Assembly: GCA_028276475.1 (NCBI GenBank)
Contig: JAPYWH010000001.1
Coordinates: forward strand, 1 to 64,000
From: Thermocrinis sp.
Lineage (GTDB): Bacteria; Aquificota; Aquificia; Aquificales; Aquificaceae
DNA: 64,000 bases
Reading direction: 5' to 3'
Position numbers and translations under genes: made by a program
Notes under the pieces: generated by a model
Told to the model about the DNA's origin: nothing
Database searches by the model: none
Seen by the model: only the letters and a program-made list of their open reading frames with translations
Shown: in pieces, positions 9,457 through 19,814 of the stretch
How the letters are laid out: each line of letters opens with the position of its first letter
Numbering within the stretch: the stretch's first letter is position 1

Positions 9457-9915
9457 ATGAAAAAATCAAGCAGAAAAAAACTCCTCAGACCCACTTCATC
9501 TATGGTAAAGCAGGCGGTGTTCAACATGTTGGGAGACATAGAGGGCATGCTATTTATAGACCTATTTGCTGGGACTGGTCAGATGGGTTTTATGGCTATG
9601 GAAAGGGGTGCAGAGGTCCTTTTTGTGGAAAAGAACAGAAAGTTTGCCCAAGCCATAAAGGAAAAAGGAGGAAAAGTGATCATCTTAGATGCGATAAAGT
9701 TTTTAGAACACTTGGAAGACAAGCCAGACATAATCTTTGCTGACCCTCCTTATGATTATGAAAACTACCAAAAACTTATTGACTTAGCCCTCAAAAAACT
9801 AAACAATGGGGGATTTTTTATCCTTGAACACAGAAAAGGTCAAAACTTTGGGGCAGAAAGGGTAAAAACCTACGGAGATACTGCCCTATCTATATGGAGG
9901 AAGGAGAATGATTAG
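9457..9915 (+). CDS. rsmD: 16S rRNA (guanine966-N2)-methyltransferase
   Basis: RPTSSMVKQAVFNML, LFIDLFAGTGQMGFMAMERGA, IIFADPPY; start moved to ATG 9457. Confidence 0.9.
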   Translation: MKKSSRKKLLRPTSSMVKQAVFNMLGDIEGMLFIDLFAGTGQMGFMAMERGAEVLFVEKNRKFAQAIKEKGGKVIILDAIKFLEHLEDKPDIIFADPPYDYENYQKLIDLALKKLNNGGFFILEHRKGQNFGAERVKTYGDTALSIWRKEND

Positions 9916-10390
9916 CGTAGTATATCCGGGCACCTTTGACCCTCCCCACTTGGGGCACCTTGACATAGTCAGAAGAAGTTGTGGGCTCTTTGATAGGGTG
10001 GTAGTCGCCATAGCCAGAAGTCCAAGGAAATACTTGCTTTTTAACTTGGAAGAGAGGGTGGATATGTTTAGAGTGATGGTTGAACCCTTAGGTGCAAAGG
10101 TGGAGGTTAAGGGCTTTGACGGACTTTTGGTGGATTTTATGAGGAAGGAGGGGCTGAGGGTGATAGTGAGGGGTGTTAGGCTTTTTACGGACTTTGAGTA
10201 TGAACTTCAGATTGCCCTCAATAACAGCAAGTTGGCTGGCGTGGAAACCATATTTATGATGCCCTCTCAGGAATACATACACATAAGCTCCACCATAGTG
10301 AGGGACATAGCCAGCTACTGCGGAACTTTAGAGGGCTTGGTCCATCCCTACGTGGCAAAAAGGCTAAGAGAAAAGTTCAACTGCCCTTAG
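9908..10390 (+). CDS. coaD: Phosphopantetheine adenylyltransferase
   Basis: VVYPGTFDPPHLGHLDIVRR, YIHISSTIVRDI. Confidence 0.97.
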   Translation: MISVVYPGTFDPPHLGHLDIVRRSCGLFDRVVVAIARSPRKYLLFNLEERVDMFRVMVEPLGAKVEVKGFDGLLVDFMRKEGLRVIVRGVRLFTDFEYELQIALNNSKLAGVETIFMMPSQEYIHISSTIVRDIASYCGTLEGLVHPYVAKRLREKFNCP

Positions 10391-10827
10391 CCCTTGCACT
10401 CCACACCTTCCCTTTCTATGTACTCTTTCATCTTTTGCAGGGCAGTGTCTCCCGTCAGTAGGTCCTTTAGGTCCCTTTCCAAGTTTGTGGGCTTTAGCCT
10501 TGCGATCCAACCCTCCCCGTAGGGGTCGTCGTTTATTAGGTCTGGTTGGTCAAAGAGCTTTTCGTTCCTTTCCACAACCTCACCCTCTATGACCGCGGGC
10601 ACGGGACCTGTCCATTTGCCACTCTCTAAGGACGCTATTGGTTTTCCTTTTGGCACATGTTTGCCGGGTGGCTTTATCCGGACGTTTACCATTCTGCCCG
10701 CGCGGGTTTGCCCTACATCCGTGGCACCAACCCTGATGGTGCCATCCTCCTCAAGGCGATACCAAACTTGGTTCTCTATATCATAGTAAAGTTCCTTGGG
10801 AATCTTACAGCCCTTATAGGTTTCCAT
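10387..10827 (-). CDS. GcvH-like lipoyl-binding protein
   Basis: VGATDVGQTRAGRMVNVRIKPPGKHVPKGKPIASLESGKWTGPVPAVIEGEVVERN lipoyl-domain pattern. Confidence 0.8.
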   Translation of the reverse strand: METYKGCKIPKELYYDIENQVWYRLEEDGTIRVGATDVGQTRAGRMVNVRIKPPGKHVPKGKPIASLESGKWTGPVPAVIEGEVVERNEKLFDQPDLINDDPYGEGWIARLKPTNLERDLKDLLTGDTALQKMKEYIEREGVECKG

Positions 10828-10865
10828 AGCAAAAGTATTTTAAGGGCATAAATTTTGAAAAGGAT

Positions 10866-11495
10866 ATGATTTTTGACAACAGAAAGACCGCTGGACGCTT
10901 GCTGGGTGAACGGTTAAAGGAAAAGCTCGGAGAGGAAGGGAATTATATAGTTTTGGGCATCCCAAGAGGGGGAGTGGTGGTAGCAAAGGAAACCGCGGAA
11001 GTTCTTGGGGCACCTTTAGGTGTGTTGATCGTAAGAAAGCTGGGCGTTCCAGAAAATCCAGAGCTTGCCTTTGGTGCCATAGACCCAGATGGCAACATAT
11101 ATTTGGATAAAAGCACCGTTGAATACTTTGGGCTCACTCCCCAGGTCATCCAGAAGGTAGCCCAGGAGGAACTTAAAAAGATAAGGGAAAGGGAGAAGAA
11201 GTTTGAAAAGGGGCTCATAAGGGATTTTAAAGATAAGGACGTTATAGTGGTTGATGATGGCATAGCCACCGGCATGACCCTACAGGCGGGCGTGGAGTAT
11301 CTAAAAAGAAAAGGAGCAAAGAAGGTGATCGTGGCAGTGCCCGTATGCCCAAAAGAGACGGAAGAGAGGTTAAAAAGATATGCACACCAAGTCTATTGCT
11401 ATTACTCCACTACCACCTCTCCCTTTGCGGTGGGTATGTTTTACAGAGACTTTAAACAGGTGGATGATGAAGAGGTCCAAAATCTGTTGCAATAA
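10866..11495 (+). CDS. Phosphoribosyltransferase
   Basis: PRPP motif VIVVDDGIATGMTLQAGVEYL; RPxG-like VLGIPRGGVVVAKETAE. Confidence 0.9.
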   Translation: MIFDNRKTAGRLLGERLKEKLGEEGNYIVLGIPRGGVVVAKETAEVLGAPLGVLIVRKLGVPENPELAFGAIDPDGNIYLDKSTVEYFGLTPQVIQKVAQEELKKIREREKKFEKGLIRDFKDKDVIVVDDGIATGMTLQAGVEYLKRKGAKKVIVAVPVCPKETEERLKRYAHQVYCYYSTTTSPFAVGMFYRDFKQVDDEEVQNLLQ

Positions 11496-11541
11496 ACCCG
11501 CACTAAACCTATATTATAAACCCTTGAGTAGGAGGTAGAGT

Positions 11542-13254
11542 ATGATTAACAGAAGGCTTGTTAAAAGACTTATAAGCTTAGGAGAGAAAGGGTACATAAC
11601 CTACGACGAGCTGAACGAAGCTTTGGGAGACAGCCTTATAGACACTGAGCTTTATGAGGAAGTTATGGACTTCCTCCAAGAGAGAGGGATAAGACTGGTG
11701 GAGACGGAGGAGGTTCAGGAGGAAGAGAGAGAGGAGGAATTTTTGGTATCCACCGACCACCTTCTGCAGAGCACCAAGGATGGAGACCCGGTAAGGCTCT
11801 ACCTTAGGGAGATGGGAAGGATTCCTCTTTTAACTCGGGAAGAGGAGATAAAATACGCCAAGCAGATAGAGATGGGCAGAAAGATCATGAGAAGGGGGCT
11901 ACTGAGAACTTCCTTTCTGGTGGAAAGGGTGTTGAGGGAATGGGGGAACGTATGCAACGGAAAGATAAGGGTCCAGGATATTGTGGACACCTTTGATGAG
12001 AGTAAAACGGTGGAGGAGTATGAGGAGTCCCATGAGCATTTGGAAAGGCATTTTATAGAAAAGGGTTTGGAGCTTGCCAAGGCATACAAAGATGCCATTT
12101 ATTGGCGGGACCTATACCTTTCCTACAAACTGCCCGAGTATAAAAAGGAGTATCTCAAAAGGCACGCTAAGATGAACCGTATACTCAAAGAGCTAAAGCT
12201 AAAGCACTCCAAGTTTGAAAGGATCGCCGACGAGCTTTTGAACCTCTATCAAAAATACACAAGAAAACTCAAAGAGTATGAACAAAGAAAGTTAAAGCTT
12301 GAAAAGATCCATCCCGATGTGGAAGAGCTTATAAGGGAATGCGACTACAACACGGAACTTCAAGCAAAGGCAGAGAGGGCAGGGTATAACTTTGCCAAGT
12401 TGCAAGTTCTAAAGAGCGAGTTTTTGGCAATTCAAAAGGAACTAAAGGAGCTTGAGAAGGAGCTTGGCATACTGCCCGAGGAGATCAAAAGGGTAACGCA
12501 TATCATAAGGGAAGGGAGGACAAGGGTAACTCAGGCAAAGCAGGTGATGGTAAAGTGCAATCTAAGGCTTGTGGTTTCCATAGCCAAAAAGTATGTGAAT
12601 AGGGGGCTACCCTTCTTGGACTTAATTCAGGAGGGCAACATTGGACTTATGAAGGCGGTGGATAAATACGACTACAGAAAGGGCTACAAGTTTTCCACCT
12701 ATGCTACCTGGTGGATCAGGCAGGCGGTAACCAGGGCAATAGCAGACCAGGCAAGAACCATAAGAATACCCGTCCATATGATAGAGACCATAAACGATAT
12801 TACCAAGGCACACAAAAAGCTCTTTCAGGAGCTAGGCAGAGAACCCTTGGCGGAGGAGGTGGCAAAGTATTTGGGCATTCCCGTAGAGAAGGCAAGAAAG
12901 GTGTTAAGGATATCTCAGGAGCCCATCTCCTTGGAAACACCCATAGGAGATGATGAGGATGCACACCTAAAGGACTTCATAGAGGACAAGAGCGTTCCCT
13001 CTCCCGAGGAGGAGGCTACAAGGAAGATCCTCAGGGAAAAGCTAATAAAGGTCCTCCAGAGCCTTGGCGAGAAGGAAAGGGAAATACTCATGTATAGATA
13101 CGGATTGGTGGACGGCACCGAGTATACTTTGGAGCAGATCGGCAAGATGTTCAATGTAACACGGGAGAGGATAAGACAGATAGAAACAAAAGCCATAAGA
13201 AAGCTAAGGCATCCTGCCCGGGCTAAGCATCTAAAGGACTTTGAGACCCTATGA
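11542..13254 (+). CDS. rpoD: RNA polymerase primary sigma factor
   Basis: [87 protein letters not shown] upstream. Confidence 0.97.
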   Translation: MINRRLVKRLISLGEKGYITYDELNEALGDSLIDTELYEEVMDFLQERGIRLVETEEVQEEEREEEFLVSTDHLLQSTKDGDPVRLYLREMGRIPLLTREEEIKYAKQIEMGRKIMRRGLLRTSFLVERVLREWGNVCNGKIRVQDIVDTFDESKTVEEYEESHEHLERHFIEKGLELAKAYKDAIYWRDLYLSYKLPEYKKEYLKRHAKMNRILKELKLKHSKFERIADELLNLYQKYTRKLKEYEQRKLKLEKIHPDVEELIRECDYNTELQAKAERAGYNFAKLQVLKSEFLAIQKELKELEKELGILPEEIKRVTHIIREGRTRVTQAKQVMVKCNLRLVVSIAKKYVNRGLPFLDLIQEGNIGLMKAVDKYDYRKGYKFSTYATWWIRQAVTRAIADQARTIRIPVHMIETINDITKAHKKLFQELGREPLAEEVAKYLGIPVEKARKVLRISQEPISLETPIGDDEDAHLKDFIEDKSVPSPEEEATRKILREKLIKVLQSLGEKEREILMYRYGLVDGTEYTLEQIGKMFNVTRERIRQIETKAIRKLRHPARAKHLKDFETL

Positions 13255-14200
13255 GCTTTTAGCCCTCGGCGGTCCCACAGCCAGCGGAAAATCTCAGCTT
13301 GCCTGTTTGTTAGCAGAGAGGGTAGGCGGAGAAATAATCAGCGTGGATTCTATGGCGGTCTATAGACATATGGACGTTGGGACCGCCAAGCCCAAAGACT
13401 GCCCGATAAAACATCGCCTTGTGGATGTGGTTGAGCCGGGCGATTACTTTGACGCCAAACTTTTTGAAGAGTTAGCCCAGAAGGCAATACAGGAAATAAA
13501 GTCTAAGGGAAAGCTACCCATCCTCTGCGGTGGCACCTATCTCTACTTTCAAGCACTGCTTTACGGACTTGCACCAACACCCGAGCCAGACTGGTCTCTG
13601 AGAGAAAAGCTTTACGATGTAGTAAGGAAAAAGGGTAGTGAGTTTTTACACAGAAAGCTCAGGGCTATAGACCCAATTTATGCCCAGAAAGTGCATCCAA
13701 GGGACGCAAGAAGGATCGTGAGGGCTTTGGAGGTTTTTTTGCAAACGGGCAAACCCTTTTCTTCCTTTCATAAGTGGCAGGACGCCAGGTATAAATTTCT
13801 TGGTTTTTACATTACACGCCCTTGGGAGAGCCTCTCCAAAAGGATAGAAGAGAGGGTAGAAAAAATGTTCCAAGAGGGACTTGTTCAAGAAGTGGAAAAA
13901 CTGATGAGCATGGGCTTTGAAGGATTTTTAACCTCCGCCCAAGCCATAGGATACAAGGAGCTTGTGCCATACCTTAAGGGTGAGGTAAGCTTGGAGGAGG
14001 CAAAGGCTCAGGTCATAAAAAACACCAAGGAGTATGCCAAAAGGCAGATAAGGTGGTTCAGAAAACAGGGCTGGGTGGAGATAGATTTAGACCGGCTTAG
14101 CCTTGAGTCGGCAGTGGAGCTGATCCTTTCAAAACTTTTTGCCGGAGATGAGCCTGAGCAGGTCGTTGAGAATTACAAACAGGGACAGGGCTACTATTAG
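13241..14200 (+). CDS. miaA: tRNA dimethylallyltransferase
   Basis: [45 protein letters not shown]. Confidence 0.97.
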   Translation: MRPYELLALGGPTASGKSQLACLLAERVGGEIISVDSMAVYRHMDVGTAKPKDCPIKHRLVDVVEPGDYFDAKLFEELAQKAIQEIKSKGKLPILCGGTYLYFQALLYGLAPTPEPDWSLREKLYDVVRKKGSEFLHRKLRAIDPIYAQKVHPRDARRIVRALEVFLQTGKPFSSFHKWQDARYKFLGFYITRPWESLSKRIEERVEKMFQEGLVQEVEKLMSMGFEGFLTSAQAIGYKELVPYLKGEVSLEEAKAQVIKNTKEYAKRQIRWFRKQGWVEIDLDRLSLESAVELILSKLFAGDEPEQVVENYKQGQGYY

Positions 14201-15418
14201 GGCAAAGCCGAGCCTCTGCCATGCCTCCTTGAACTTCAAAGGAAGAGGTTTCCTTCTGATGCTTTCAATCAGGAAAAGGAGTATTAACCCTCCGTCTAAC
14301 ATAGGAAGTGGAAGTAGATTAAAGATCGCCAACTGAACGGATATGAAAGCCATAAGACCGAGGTAGGGAATCAGTCCCTGCTGGGCGGACTGTCCTGCCA
14401 TCTGGGCTATTGCAATGGGACCTCCCAAGTTTGTGGGAGAAAGGGAGCCCGTGATCATACTCCAAAGGGCTCTTAGAGTGAGGGAGGTAAGGGTGGCGAT
14501 CCTCTCAAAGCTTCCCTTAAAGGCTTCAAAGGGACCCTGCTTTACTTTGATCGTTTCCACCTTGGGTGCAATGCCTATCATAGAAATGCCCGTCCGTGGA
14601 TCCTTCATGGGAACCAAGGTGATCTCCCTTATTTGCCCCTGCCTTTCTATCTTTAGGTCTATTTTTTCTGCAGACCTTATGAGCTTAACCGCTTCTTGCC
14701 AGCTTTTTATTTCCACTCCGTTTATGCTCAAGATCCTGTCTCCCTCCTGCAATCCCACCTGCTTGGCTGGGCTTCTTTCCAGAACAGTGCCCACCACGGG
14801 CTCAATAATTGGCTCTGCACCAAAGCCCCTTGGGTTCCTTAAGTCCATCTTTCCCCCAAGGGTCAAAACCTTACCATCCCTCAGAACTTCCAGCTTTAGT
14901 TCCTGTTCAAAGATGTCCTTTAGTAGCTTCTCCTCCAAATCCTTCCAGCTATCCACCTTTTTGCGGTTTACCGAGAGGATCAGGTCTCCCCTTTGAAGAC
15001 CCATCTTCTGAGCTGGGCTGTTTTCCTGCACATAGCCCACCACTGGCTTTTCGAAGGCATACCTGGGAACCTCTTTGCCAAGCATTCCAATTAGCCAAAA
15101 GATAAGAACCGCCAAGATGAGGTTAAAAAAAGAACCTGCAAAGGCTATCAGGATCTTTTGCCAGTTTGGTTTGGAGGAAAAAGCCCTCGGGTCCGAGATG
15201 CCGTCCTCCTCTCCGTAGAGCTTTACAAAGCCCCCCAATGGCACCGCCGAGAGCCTGTATTCGGTCTCTCCCCACTGCTTTTTAAATAGCACAGGACCAA
15301 AGCCAACGGAGAAGACCTCCACCTTAACTCCAAAGAGCTTAGCAAACAAAAAGTGCCCCAGCTCGTGAAACCAAATAAGAATGCCTACCAAGATTAAAAA
15401 AGCTAAAATCGCCTCCAT
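14129..15418 (-). CDS. rseP: RIP metalloprotease (site-2 protease), two PDZ domains
   Basis: LIWFHELGHFLFAKLFGVKVEVFSVGFGP (HExxH); FNLLPLPMLDGG. Confidence 0.95.
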   Translation of the reverse strand: MEAILAFLILVGILIWFHELGHFLFAKLFGVKVEVFSVGFGPVLFKKQWGETEYRLSAVPLGGFVKLYGEEDGISDPRAFSSKPNWQKILIAFAGSFFNLILAVLIFWLIGMLGKEVPRYAFEKPVVGYVQENSPAQKMGLQRGDLILSVNRKKVDSWKDLEEKLLKDIFEQELKLEVLRDGKVLTLGGKMDLRNPRGFGAEPIIEPVVGTVLERSPAKQVGLQEGDRILSINGVEIKSWQEAVKLIRSAEKIDLKIERQGQIREITLVPMKDPRTGISMIGIAPKVETIKVKQGPFEAFKGSFERIATLTSLTLRALWSMITGSLSPTNLGGPIAIAQMAGQSAQQGLIPYLGLMAFISVQLAIFNLLPLPMLDGGLILLFLIESIRRKPLPLKFKEAWQRLGFALIVALSLFVILNDLLRLISGKKF

Positions 15419-15419
15419 C

Positions 15420-16745
15420 TCAGTCCTTCCACTCCTTTAAAAGTTCCTCTGGGACTTTAAAGTTATCCCTAACATGCCCGTTGCCAAGGATCACAAACTT
15501 CTGGATGGTTAGTTCCTCCAGCGCCATGGGACCCCTTGCATGGATTTTATCGGTAGATATGCCCATCTCCGCCCCCAACCCAAACTCGTTGCCGTCGGTA
15601 AACCTCGTGGATGCGTTCACATAAACCGCCGCGGAATCCACCTCTGCAAGGAACTTCATCGCCTTAGTGTAGTTTTCGGTAATTATGGCATCCGAGTGTT
15701 TGGAACCGTAGGTTTCTATAAAGTCTATAGCCTCCTCCAAGCTATCCACCACCTTTACCGCAAGTATTAGGTCCAAAAATTCCTCGTAGTAGTCCTCTTC
15801 TGTGGCAGGCACTGCCTTTACAAAGGAGAGCCTTGGGTCAGACTTTATAACCTTTAAACTATCCTCGTCGCATCTAAGCTCCACACCAGCCTTTCCTAAG
15901 ATGTATGCCATCTTTGGGAAGAAGGTGTTTAGAATCTTTCGGTGTATTATCAGATTTTCCACTGCGTTGCAAACGGAAGGTCTTTGAACCTTTGCGTTGT
16001 AGACTATGTGGTAAGCCTTTTCTAAGTCTGCTTCCTCATCCACGTATATGTTGCAAACCCCCTTGTAATGCTTTATGACGGGCACCTTTGCCTTTTCTGC
16101 CACAGCCCTTATCAAGCTTTCCCCACCCCTTGGAATGGCAACATCCACCTTGCCTTCCATCTGCAAAATTTCCCAGACGATCTCTCTTTCGGGTCTGTCT
16201 ATAAACTGGATGGCTTCTTCTGGAAAGCCCTCCATGGCAGAGGCTTCCCTGAGGATTTCCACCAGAGCCCTGTTGGAGTTTATGGCTTCCTTTCCACCCC
16301 TTAGGATTACCGCATTGGAAGATTTTATGCACAGAGAACCAGCCTCTATGGTTACATTTGGTCTTGCCTCGTAGACGATGAATATCACTCCCAAGGGTAC
16401 CCTCATCCTTCCTACCTTTAGCCCGTTGGGAAGTTGCCACATGCGGGTGATCTCTCCCACTGGGTCCGGCAGGCTTGCCACATCCCTAAGAACCTTTATC
16501 ATACCGTCAATCCTCTTGTCGTTCAGAAGCAATCGGTCCAGCAAAGCAGAAGAAAGCCCCTGAGATTCTCCAAAGGCTATATCCTTTTTGTTCTCTTCCT
16601 TTATGTATTCTCGCCTCTTGTCCAAAAGCTCCGCCGCCCTCAAAAGGGTGCGGTTTTTCACCTCGGTGGGAATGGAACTCAAAATCCTAAGGACCTTCCG
16701 TGCCCTTTCTACCTTCTCCTCTGCGTAGCTTTTCAACTCCTGCAT
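15420..16745 (-). CDS. proA: Glutamate-5-semialdehyde dehydrogenase
   Basis: VGRMRVPLGVIFIVYEARPNVT, VQRPSVCNAVENLIIH, TRFTDGNEFGLGAEMGIST. Confidence 0.97.
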   Translation of the reverse strand: MQELKSYAEEKVERARKVLRILSSIPTEVKNRTLLRAAELLDKRREYIKEENKKDIAFGESQGLSSALLDRLLLNDKRIDGMIKVLRDVASLPDPVGEITRMWQLPNGLKVGRMRVPLGVIFIVYEARPNVTIEAGSLCIKSSNAVILRGGKEAINSNRALVEILREASAMEGFPEEAIQFIDRPEREIVWEILQMEGKVDVAIPRGGESLIRAVAEKAKVPVIKHYKGVCNIYVDEEADLEKAYHIVYNAKVQRPSVCNAVENLIIHRKILNTFFPKMAYILGKAGVELRCDEDSLKVIKSDPRLSFVKAVPATEEDYYEEFLDLILAVKVVDSLEEAIDFIETYGSKHSDAIITENYTKAMKFLAEVDSAAVYVNASTRFTDGNEFGLGAEMGISTDKIHARGPMALEELTIQKFVILGNGHVRDNFKVPEELLKEWKD

Positions 16746-16787
16746 GGAAAATATAATAAGCCAAGATGCTTGGATTTTCTATTTATG

Positions 16788-19700
16788 TTATGTATGCAAA
16801 ACCCTTTTAAAAAACTTCTCAGCCCAATCCCCATCCTCTAAAAACAGTATGTTTTTCTTCTCGTATTCCTCTTGGGATTTAGATTTCTTGCTTACTTGAC
16901 CTTTTTGCAATTCTTGGTGAGGAGTGGTAGAGAGAACAAAACCCTTTACCTCCACTTGCCAGTTTTCGTATTGCTTTCTAAGGGTTTCCCTCAATCCCTC
17001 CGAAAGGAAAATAATCTTTTCATTATCAAGCACATCTCCCAGCATCTTTAGTCCCTTTGGTTCTATGAAAACTATGTAAATTCTGTTTCCATTCTTTTCT
17101 CTTATCCAAAGGATAAAGTCAGGATAAAACTCTCCCCAGTCAAGCATAAAGCCCACCCCTTCCCTTGCCTCGTTCCTGAGTAAAACTATGTGGTATTCAT
17201 CCAAAGGTTTTCGGTTTTGGGCTAAATAATCCCTCAGACCTTCCAAAAACCTCTTCTCTCCCTCGTTCAACCCCGGTGGAGAAATGCTTATACCTTCCTT
17301 TTCCAAAAGCAACGGAACAAAGACAGAATTATCTATAACAATCCTTGGCAATATATCCCTTTCCTTATGTTCATCCAAAAGGTCATCCATATTTTCAACA
17401 AGTCTTTTCAACTTTTCAATCAATTTTGATTTATCCGCAGGTACGGTCAGTGTATAGTATTCCACCTTATCGGAAGCCAGTCTAAACAGGCTTAATTGCT
17501 CTCTTGCAGGCTTGTAAGTTATAATGTCCTTTTCAAACCTACCCTTCTCCCTCTTGTAAAACTTGTCTATGTAGCTTTTCAGAAGGGAAATGGCTATGTT
17601 TTCCAAATTCTTCAAATCTTTCAAGTCCTTTACTTTAAAATCGTTTGGCACAATAACTTTGCACCTTTGTTTGAGGATTTCCTTTAAAGTCTCCAAATCA
17701 AAGCTAAGGTTTAAGTAGCGGATCTCCCTTTTGAACTCCAAAAGCTCTGTATAGATCCTCGTCCAATCAAAAAGCTCTATATCCACAAGGTCTGCGATGC
17801 TTTTTGACGCAATCTGAGTTTCAACTTCAGAAGATTGGACATCTTCCCTTTGCTCCTGTGCCATGTAAACCGCCATGCTTGGCACCAAGTTTATAGAAGC
17901 GGAATTATCATCCACTCTTAAGTGTAAAACCCTCTCCCTTTCAAATTTTTTGCTTTCATCTTTGGTAGGATAAGGAAAGTCCTTCCAAATCTCTCTGTTT
18001 AACACACGCACAGGCACTTTTATTTCTTCAAACTCTACCTCTTCTTTCTTTATGGCGGACAAAAACTTACCTATGTAGTCTGCGGATATGCCGTATATGT
18101 TTAAAGTTTCAAGGGTTGAGATTTCAGGATTGCCAGACCTTTTGAGGGAAAGGTTTTTGCCCTTTAGCCTTACGCCCCTTCCAAAAAGCTGGATGATCTG
18201 CGGACCTTCGCCCTTTCCGATGTTCAAAAGTCCCATACAGGAGACCCTCCAAGTGTCCCATCCCTCTATGAACTTTTTGGAACCTATGAGTATGTTAATG
18301 GTGGAGTTTTCCCTTTTTATGCTATCGAAGAGAGAATCACTTATTGCGTCCTGCTCTATTTCAAAGTCCTTCTCTTTCAGTAGTTTTTTAAAGGCAGACA
18401 CATCACCAATATTTACCACGCCAAAGTATGCGTTTTCTCCAAGCCTTAGCCCAAACTCTCCCTCCGCCCTCTTTATCTCAAGAATCCTCAGCTTCCCCCT
18501 ACCGTTGAAAACTTTTTCGTAAAGGTCCTCCAAATCAAAGCCCCTTCTTAACCTTTCAAACTTATGCCTAAAAATATCCTCTCCCTTTTCGTTTTTAAAC
18601 TCTCCGTTTAGGATTTTGTCAATCCTCTCCTTCAGCCAATCCCTGTTTAAGCTATTTCTTATAAGGTCTAAAACCTTTACTATGTCTGAGTCTATGTTTT
18701 TGCCCGAGACGGTGGAACCTACGAATATCCAAAGTGGTTTTTCTATGTTATACTCTCTGGCAATCCCTCTTTTTTCTTCATAAACCAAAAGTTGTTGGTA
18801 AAAGTCCAAAAGGTTTGCACAAAAAGCCATTTCTGTAAAGTCATCAATCTTTGAGTTTTTGATGTTTAGCACCCAAAAGTCCTTTCCATAGCCATCAAGG
18901 TAAAAGTATTTGTAAGAGTAATCAAAGATTATAGCCTTTGCGTATTCCTTTAGGATGTCCTCCTTGTCTAATATCTGCCCAAAGGTGGCACTATATTCAA
19001 AGGCAAAACCCTTTTCAATAAGCTTGTCCCTAAGCTTTGCCCACTTCTTCTCTTCAGACCTTTTGCCCTTATGCCCCTCATCCACAAAGATGAGATTTTT
19101 CCCCTCAAAGGCTGAAATGTGTATAGACCTTCCCCTTCCCCTTGTGTTTTCCGCTAACTTTGTGATCTCTATTATCAAAACTTCGTGTTCCCTTTGTCCG
19201 CTTGAACTCCCGCTTTCGCTGTAAAGCCTGCATGGAATACCGCTTTTTTGCATTTCCTCGTAATGCTGTTTGGAAAGCCCCTCGTTGGGAGTGATTAACA
19301 AAATGTTATCCGGTTCAAAGGGTTTATACCTCAAAAACTGCAAATAGTTTATGTGCATTATGAGGGTTTTGCCAGACCCCGTTGCCATCCAAAAGGCAAG
19401 CTTTTTAAGGTCTTCTTCCGAAAATTTACCTACGGTTTCTCTTACCTTTTTCTCTAAACTATTAACAAATCTGTTTAAATCCGCCAAAAACTCCTTCTTT
19501 TGGTTTGTTAACCTATCTAAGAATATCTCCGTGAATAAAACCGCCAAGTATTGGAAGTCTTTAAGTTCTATCTTTTCCTGTCTGCCTTGGTTTATTTTCC
19601 CTAGGTATTCCTGTATGTTTTGGTCGTATCTTTTTAGCTCATCCTTTGGAAGTCTTACTCCCTCCTTTGTCATAAGATTTATGGCAAAGTTCGTTAGACC

Positions 19701-19814
19701 ATCCCTTTCGCCCTCTTCCACACTTTTTAGATATCTCAAAAGCCCTCTGTTATCCTCTTCACCAAAAAGCCCTAAAAAATACTTGTTTAAGACCAAATAC
19801 TTTTCAATTTTCAT
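16788..19814 (-). CDS. Type III restriction endonuclease Res-like subunit
   Basis: Walker A KLAFWMATGSGKTLIMH; LIFVDEGHKGKRS; IQLFGRGVRLKG; C-terminal PD-ExK-like FYPDFILWI...YIVFIEPKG. Confidence 0.88.
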   Translation of the reverse strand: MKIEKYLVLNKYFLGLFGEEDNRGLLRYLKSVEEGERDGLTNFAINLMTKEGVRLPKDELKRYDQNIQEYLGKINQGRQEKIELKDFQYLAVLFTEIFLDRLTNQKKEFLADLNRFVNSLEKKVRETVGKFSEEDLKKLAFWMATGSGKTLIMHINYLQFLRYKPFEPDNILLITPNEGLSKQHYEEMQKSGIPCRLYSESGSSSGQREHEVLIIEITKLAENTRGRGRSIHISAFEGKNLIFVDEGHKGKRSEEKKWAKLRDKLIEKGFAFEYSATFGQILDKEDILKEYAKAIIFDYSYKYFYLDGYGKDFWVLNIKNSKIDDFTEMAFCANLLDFYQQLLVYEEKRGIAREYNIEKPLWIFVGSTVSGKNIDSDIVKVLDLIRNSLNRDWLKERIDKILNGEFKNEKGEDIFRHKFERLRRGFDLEDLYEKVFNGRGKLRILEIKRAEGEFGLRLGENAYFGVVNIGDVSAFKKLLKEKDFEIEQDAISDSLFDSIKRENSTINILIGSKKFIEGWDTWRVSCMGLLNIGKGEGPQIIQLFGRGVRLKGKNLSLKRSGNPEISTLETLNIYGISADYIGKFLSAIKKEEVEFEEIKVPVRVLNREIWKDFPYPTKDESKKFERERVLHLRVDDNSASINLVPSMAVYMAQEQREDVQSSEVETQIASKSIADLVDIELFDWTRIYTELLEFKREIRYLNLSFDLETLKEILKQRCKVIVPNDFKVKDLKDLKNLENIAISLLKSYIDKFYKREKGRFEKDIITYKPAREQLSLFRLASDKVEYYTLTVPADKSKLIEKLKRLVENMDDLLDEHKERDILPRIVIDNSVFVPLLLEKEGISISPPGLNEGEKRFLEGLRDYLAQNRKPLDEYHIVLLRNEAREGVGFMLDWGEFYPDFILWIREKNGNRIYIVFIEPKGLKMLGDVLDNEKIIFLSEGLRETLRKQYENWQVEVKGFVLSTTPHQELQKGQVSKKSKSQEEYEKKNILFLEDGDWAEKFFKRVLHT

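Noticed and set aside
14415-14996. 193-aa ORF antisense to rseP
   Set aside because: Antisense shadow ORF with no recognisable motif; rseP is certain.
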